Assembly (NCBI GenBank): GCA_050331395.1
Contig: JBHJGX010000059.1
Coordinates: 1 to 32,330 of the forward strand
Length of the DNA stretch: 32,330 bases
Direction: 5' to 3'
Source of the DNA: Thermohalobaculum sp050331395
Lineage (GTDB): Bacteria; Pseudomonadota; Alphaproteobacteria; Rhodobacterales; Rhodobacteraceae
Shown: one piece after another, positions 32,277 through 32,330 of the stretch
Numbering within the stretch: the stretch's first letter is position 1
Layout: every line of letters begins with the position of its first letter
Program-made: the position numbers and the translations under genes
The notes under the pieces: generated by a model
What the model was told of the DNA's origin: nothing
Seen by the model: only the letters and a program-made list of their open reading frames with translations
Databases searched by the model: none

Positions 32277-32330
32277 ACCAACCCCGCCCCCCACCGCCGC
32301 AGCTCCCCGTGGTGTCGTTGCGCGCCCCCC

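Noticed and set aside
1..32330. Mobile element, prophage, CRISPR or defence system
   Set aside because: No transposase, integrase, direct-repeat array, tRNA-associated att site or defence gene was recognised, and composition looks uniform through the window.

Overview
This window reads as chromosomal DNA of a high-GC alphaproteobacterium, most likely a Rhodobacterales (Paracoccaceae/Roseobacteraceae-type) organism. The reasons are the G/C-rich third codon positions, frequent GTG starts, dense 4-nt ATGA/GTGA gene overlaps, an HslV whose catalytic Thr follows a short propeptide ending in WHG, and a PyrE-like protein with the DLTTDG form of the PRPP loop. No tRNA, rRNA, CRISPR array, transposase, integrase or phage gene is visible. 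Both ends fade into poly-C/low-complexity sequence and look like contig edges. No stretch over 300 bases lacks a gene.

Region A (162-9019): an argE-type deacetylase diverges from a seven-gene operon. The operon holds a family-5 substrate-binding protein, two DppB/DppC-type permeases, two DppD/DppF-type ATPases, an M20 N-carbamoyl/allantoate-type amidohydrolase and a PyrE-like phosphoribosyltransferase. From the second permease on, every junction is a 4-nt overlap. Region B (9044-12969): a CPG2-like M20 peptidase, a divergent CocE/NonD (S15) hydrolase and a convergent EamA transporter whose 3' end overlaps the CocE gene by 70 bp. Region C (13159-23049): a second complete peptide-type ABC operon with three terminal hydrolases, namely an M20 dipeptidase-like protein, an amidase-signature enzyme and a gamma-glutamyltransferase-like Ntn hydrolase. 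Regions A-C thus hold two parallel 'import, then cleave an amide bond' modules and seven amide/peptide/ester hydrolases in about 23 kb. This looks like a scavenging island for N-acylated, N-carbamoylated or peptidic nitrogen compounds.

Region D (23173-28852): a cytochrome P450 is divergent from hslV. hslV, two unrecognised polytopic membrane proteins and hslU follow, chained by three ATGA overlaps. The hslU frame carries a single in-frame TAG at codon 97, directly after the GYVG pore loop, with otherwise intact HslU sequence on both sides. It is a fresh nonsense mutation, a sequencing error or something stranger. A long hairpin closes the unit.

Region E (28959-32212): a small Cys-rich lipoprotein, then two tandem secreted metzincin-type zinc proteases that are clear paralogs and share a C-terminal NFGVG...GQ-x-LL tail. 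The hairpin after the second protease is a sequence relative of the one after hslU, suggesting a repeated palindromic terminator element.

The points most worth a second look are the interrupted hslU, the two membrane proteins translationally locked between hslV and hslU, the PyrE-like protein with a changed catalytic-site Arg inside an amidohydrolase operon, and the cytoplasmic GGT-like enzyme that appears to lack the gamma-glutamyl-recognition residues.
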